From NCBI GenBank assembly GCA_022447335.1, contig JAKVCF010000020.1:1-23879 (forward strand): a DNA stretch of 23,879 bases. Reading direction: 5' to 3'. Positions 23,401 to 23,879 of the stretch are shown in pieces. The stretch comes from Planctomycetota bacterium (lineage in GTDB: Bacteria > Planctomycetota > UBA1135). The notes beneath the pieces are model-generated. The model did no database searches, was not told the DNA's origin, and worked only from the letters and a program-made list of their open reading frames with translations. Made by a program: the position numbers and the translations under genes. Positions within the stretch are counted from its first letter, which is position 1. Each line of letters opens with the position of its first letter.

Positions 23401-23879
23401 AACAACCCAGCCAACGCACGCCGTTCGCTGCCATGCAGACCCATGCCTGGCTCATCGAAAAGCGCAAGCTGTCCACATCGCACCTGCGCCAACAGCGCAA
23501 CCAACTCCAGACGGCGGCCCTCGCCGAGCGAGAGCGTTCCAAGAGTGCGCGTCGCCGTGATATGCCCCATATGCGTGCGATGCAGATACTCCAAGCGGCG
23601 ACGCGTGCGTGCGCCCAACTTATGGGGAAGGCCGCGCCACTCAGACAAGGGCTGACGCCCCCATTCCGCCCAGCTAAGACCAGCGTAAACCCAGTCCTCC
23701 GCCTCACGATCTTCAAGTAAAGCCCCCTCCTCACGCACCGGAAGTCGATGCCCGCACTGCGGACAGTGATCCGGTGCAGCGATCTCAAGCGCATCGCCGT
23801 CAACTTCGAGGAGCACACGAGCGCGACGACGCAGCGCTTCTTGCGCGGCTTCTGCAATACGCTCACGCTGCTCGGGCCT
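20475..23879 (-). CDS. Tandem UvrA-like ABC ATPase, 5' end outside window; second copy degenerate
   Basis: The frame is open to the window edge; residues below count from an in-frame GTG at 23816 that is not the real start. The first UvrA copy begins mid-domain: CPQCGH (18-23), signature TLSLGE (94-99), Walker B ALFDEP (118-123), Walker A GVSGSGKST (239-247), CDRC and CSAC (327-345), signature HLSLGERGR (408-416), Walker B LFLLDEP (433-439) and AEHHE. From about 540 a second copy follows in UvrA order. It keeps DATLGEVLGLSPAIERIL, CASC and GFRRL, but has RRGRSAL for Walker A, LDATSA for LSGGE and LHDQP for LDEP. UvrA finds DNA damage in nucleotide excision repair. Chlamydial UvrA is also a tandem protein. 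Whether this is the only UvrA of the organism cannot be told. Confidence 0.85.
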   Translation of the reverse strand, partial: RPEQRERIAEAAQEALRRRARVLLEVDGDALEIAAPDHCPQCGHRLPVREEGALLEDREAEDWVYAGLSWAEWGRQPLSEWRGLPHKLGARTRRRLEYLHRTHMGHITATRTLGTLSLGEGRRLELVALLAQVRCGQLALFDEPGMGLHGSERRALAGLLRELVDQGNTVLTADPAREFLEAADHWLLLGPGGGPEGGTVVGQGPRASLPEPEDEVLGARAHPASLAPVERSLRFSNLRTRFLDIPNLDLPLGQLVAVVGVSGSGKSTLLDEELVPRLREERGIEGALPLGGVRVLLERALGSSAFSTVATLAGAWSEIRRAFAEGEEGRMRGLSPSDLVARVGQGGCDRCRGHGTDVASLPCSACEGLGIKEDLLELRLRNRTLREWLTTPLERIEKRLPSDGRLRTLVRHLIALGLGQRTFGERGRHLSLGERGRIALARALASARRDRPQLFLLDEPCLGLPFREARKVVALLQKLCAEGHSFWVAEHHEVLVRSADTVVELGPGAGPEGGQLLYCGTPFGLAETETPTGIWLRSRSDASPTPGPREIVALPKSEALSDDLSRRGRSALEDALQRELATRSPLLRDHVGGARLGEASLPTAEREAVMALAPTAWPTTPQADATLGEVLGLSPAIERILRTEGGPACASCGGRGPWENLAEALRGDVPDAAPRGELVFTLRPNLPDGAQGVEAKFLLAAGFRRLWRGGERIPLRAQDELQLDDALWLDRFDPRAESRSGRIQDLEYQAKLLGEGRLLAWSDEHSWSYRMGACRDCGEIDAGWRHQLGDRDLHGLLTAPLEEVLQHLTHHARSSTLMQRAERLLAGTPLLRASAEQRLNGLDATSARLARLIGWLIAPVEGVCILHDQPLAALPGPLAERLSKALLDGRHGIHRWTDPEGYALGVEDGSPPSSGPVPVPFALRLDLDAQANPPRARCGQRLRDALGLTEPLRQHYLRTEEARLRGWLEVDLGSGPAARRCSNCGGKGGSDVHPELRLRCAYCQGSGWARETAALEDRGLRWLDLGDRTLAELAEHFAGTPRIAQILELALSSGLGTLRLDERMLRLPLGLRAWAPILGELAEDPELAEQRWMVPAAGWNPLELSGMVSTIEVFASRRPTPIWRENHPAWLPRP

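Noticed and set aside
23814..23816. GTG at 23816 as the true start of the UvrA-like gene
   Set aside because: The frame continues without a stop to the window edge, and the residues there (RPEQRERIAEAAQEAL) match the UvrA segment just before the first zinc module, so the real start lies outside.
1..23879. Defence system, prophage, CRISPR array or mobile element
   Set aside because: I looked on both strands for nuclease, integrase, transposase and methylase motifs and for direct or spaced repeats, and saw none. The UvrA-XPB group could be mistaken for a defence locus, but its members fit DNA repair better.

Overview
This 23.9 kb stretch is a compact, GC-rich bacterial chromosome segment with almost no non-coding DNA. 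The longest gap is about 105 bp. I see no tRNA, rRNA, insertion sequence, CRISPR array or phage gene. The host is a diderm: it has a TolC-type outer-membrane factor, a Lol-type lipoprotein, an RseP-type site-2 protease and the MEP isoprenoid enzyme DXR. The tandem UvrA-like protein, the expanded RseP, the XPB helicase with its partner, and the secreted hydrolase-fold protein together suggest the Planctomycetota or the wider PVC group. That placement is an inference from gene content, not a demonstrated assignment.

Layout from left to right. (A) 1-4662, minus strand: purM, then a TPR-like exported segment fused in frame to a secreted alpha/beta-hydrolase-like protein, then a membrane-anchored spermidine-synthase-like protein, then a truncated helical-repeat gene that leaves the window. 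(B) 4729-8536, plus strand: dxr, rseP and a UbiA-family prenyltransferase, nearly abutting. (C) 8540-10180, minus strand: a HEAT-repeat lipoprotein. It is divergent from dusB at 10179-11189 (plus), and their proposed start codons overlap. (D) 15651-11186, minus strand: thiL, tsaE, an ECF sigma factor, a membrane anti-sigma-like protein and tolC, mostly overlapping end to start. (E) 15650-16138, plus strand: a small pseudopilin-like membrane protein. (F) 23879-16140, minus strand: a tandem UvrA-like ATPase (its 5' end is outside the window), an XPB-type helicase, a helicase-associated protein, and a thiE/tenI-like gene interrupted by an amber codon.

The most interesting block is F. A UvrA-derived protein, whose second UvrA copy has lost its ATP-binding motifs, overlaps an XPB helicase by four bases (GTGA). 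XPB in turn is followed immediately by a protein that shares a domain with XPB's own N-terminus. Bacterial damage recognition and a TFIIH-like helicase module therefore sit in one apparent transcription unit. Block D couples an envelope-stress type sigma/anti-sigma pair to an outer-membrane efflux channel, behind two housekeeping genes (ThiL for thiamine diphosphate, TsaE for tRNA t6A).

Two places look like broken or altered genes. One is the extra TAG codon in the thiE-like gene. The other is a fusion joint at 3073, where a one-base change in a run of five A would restore a normal ATGA stop/start overlap. Both should be checked against raw reads before any biology is built on them.
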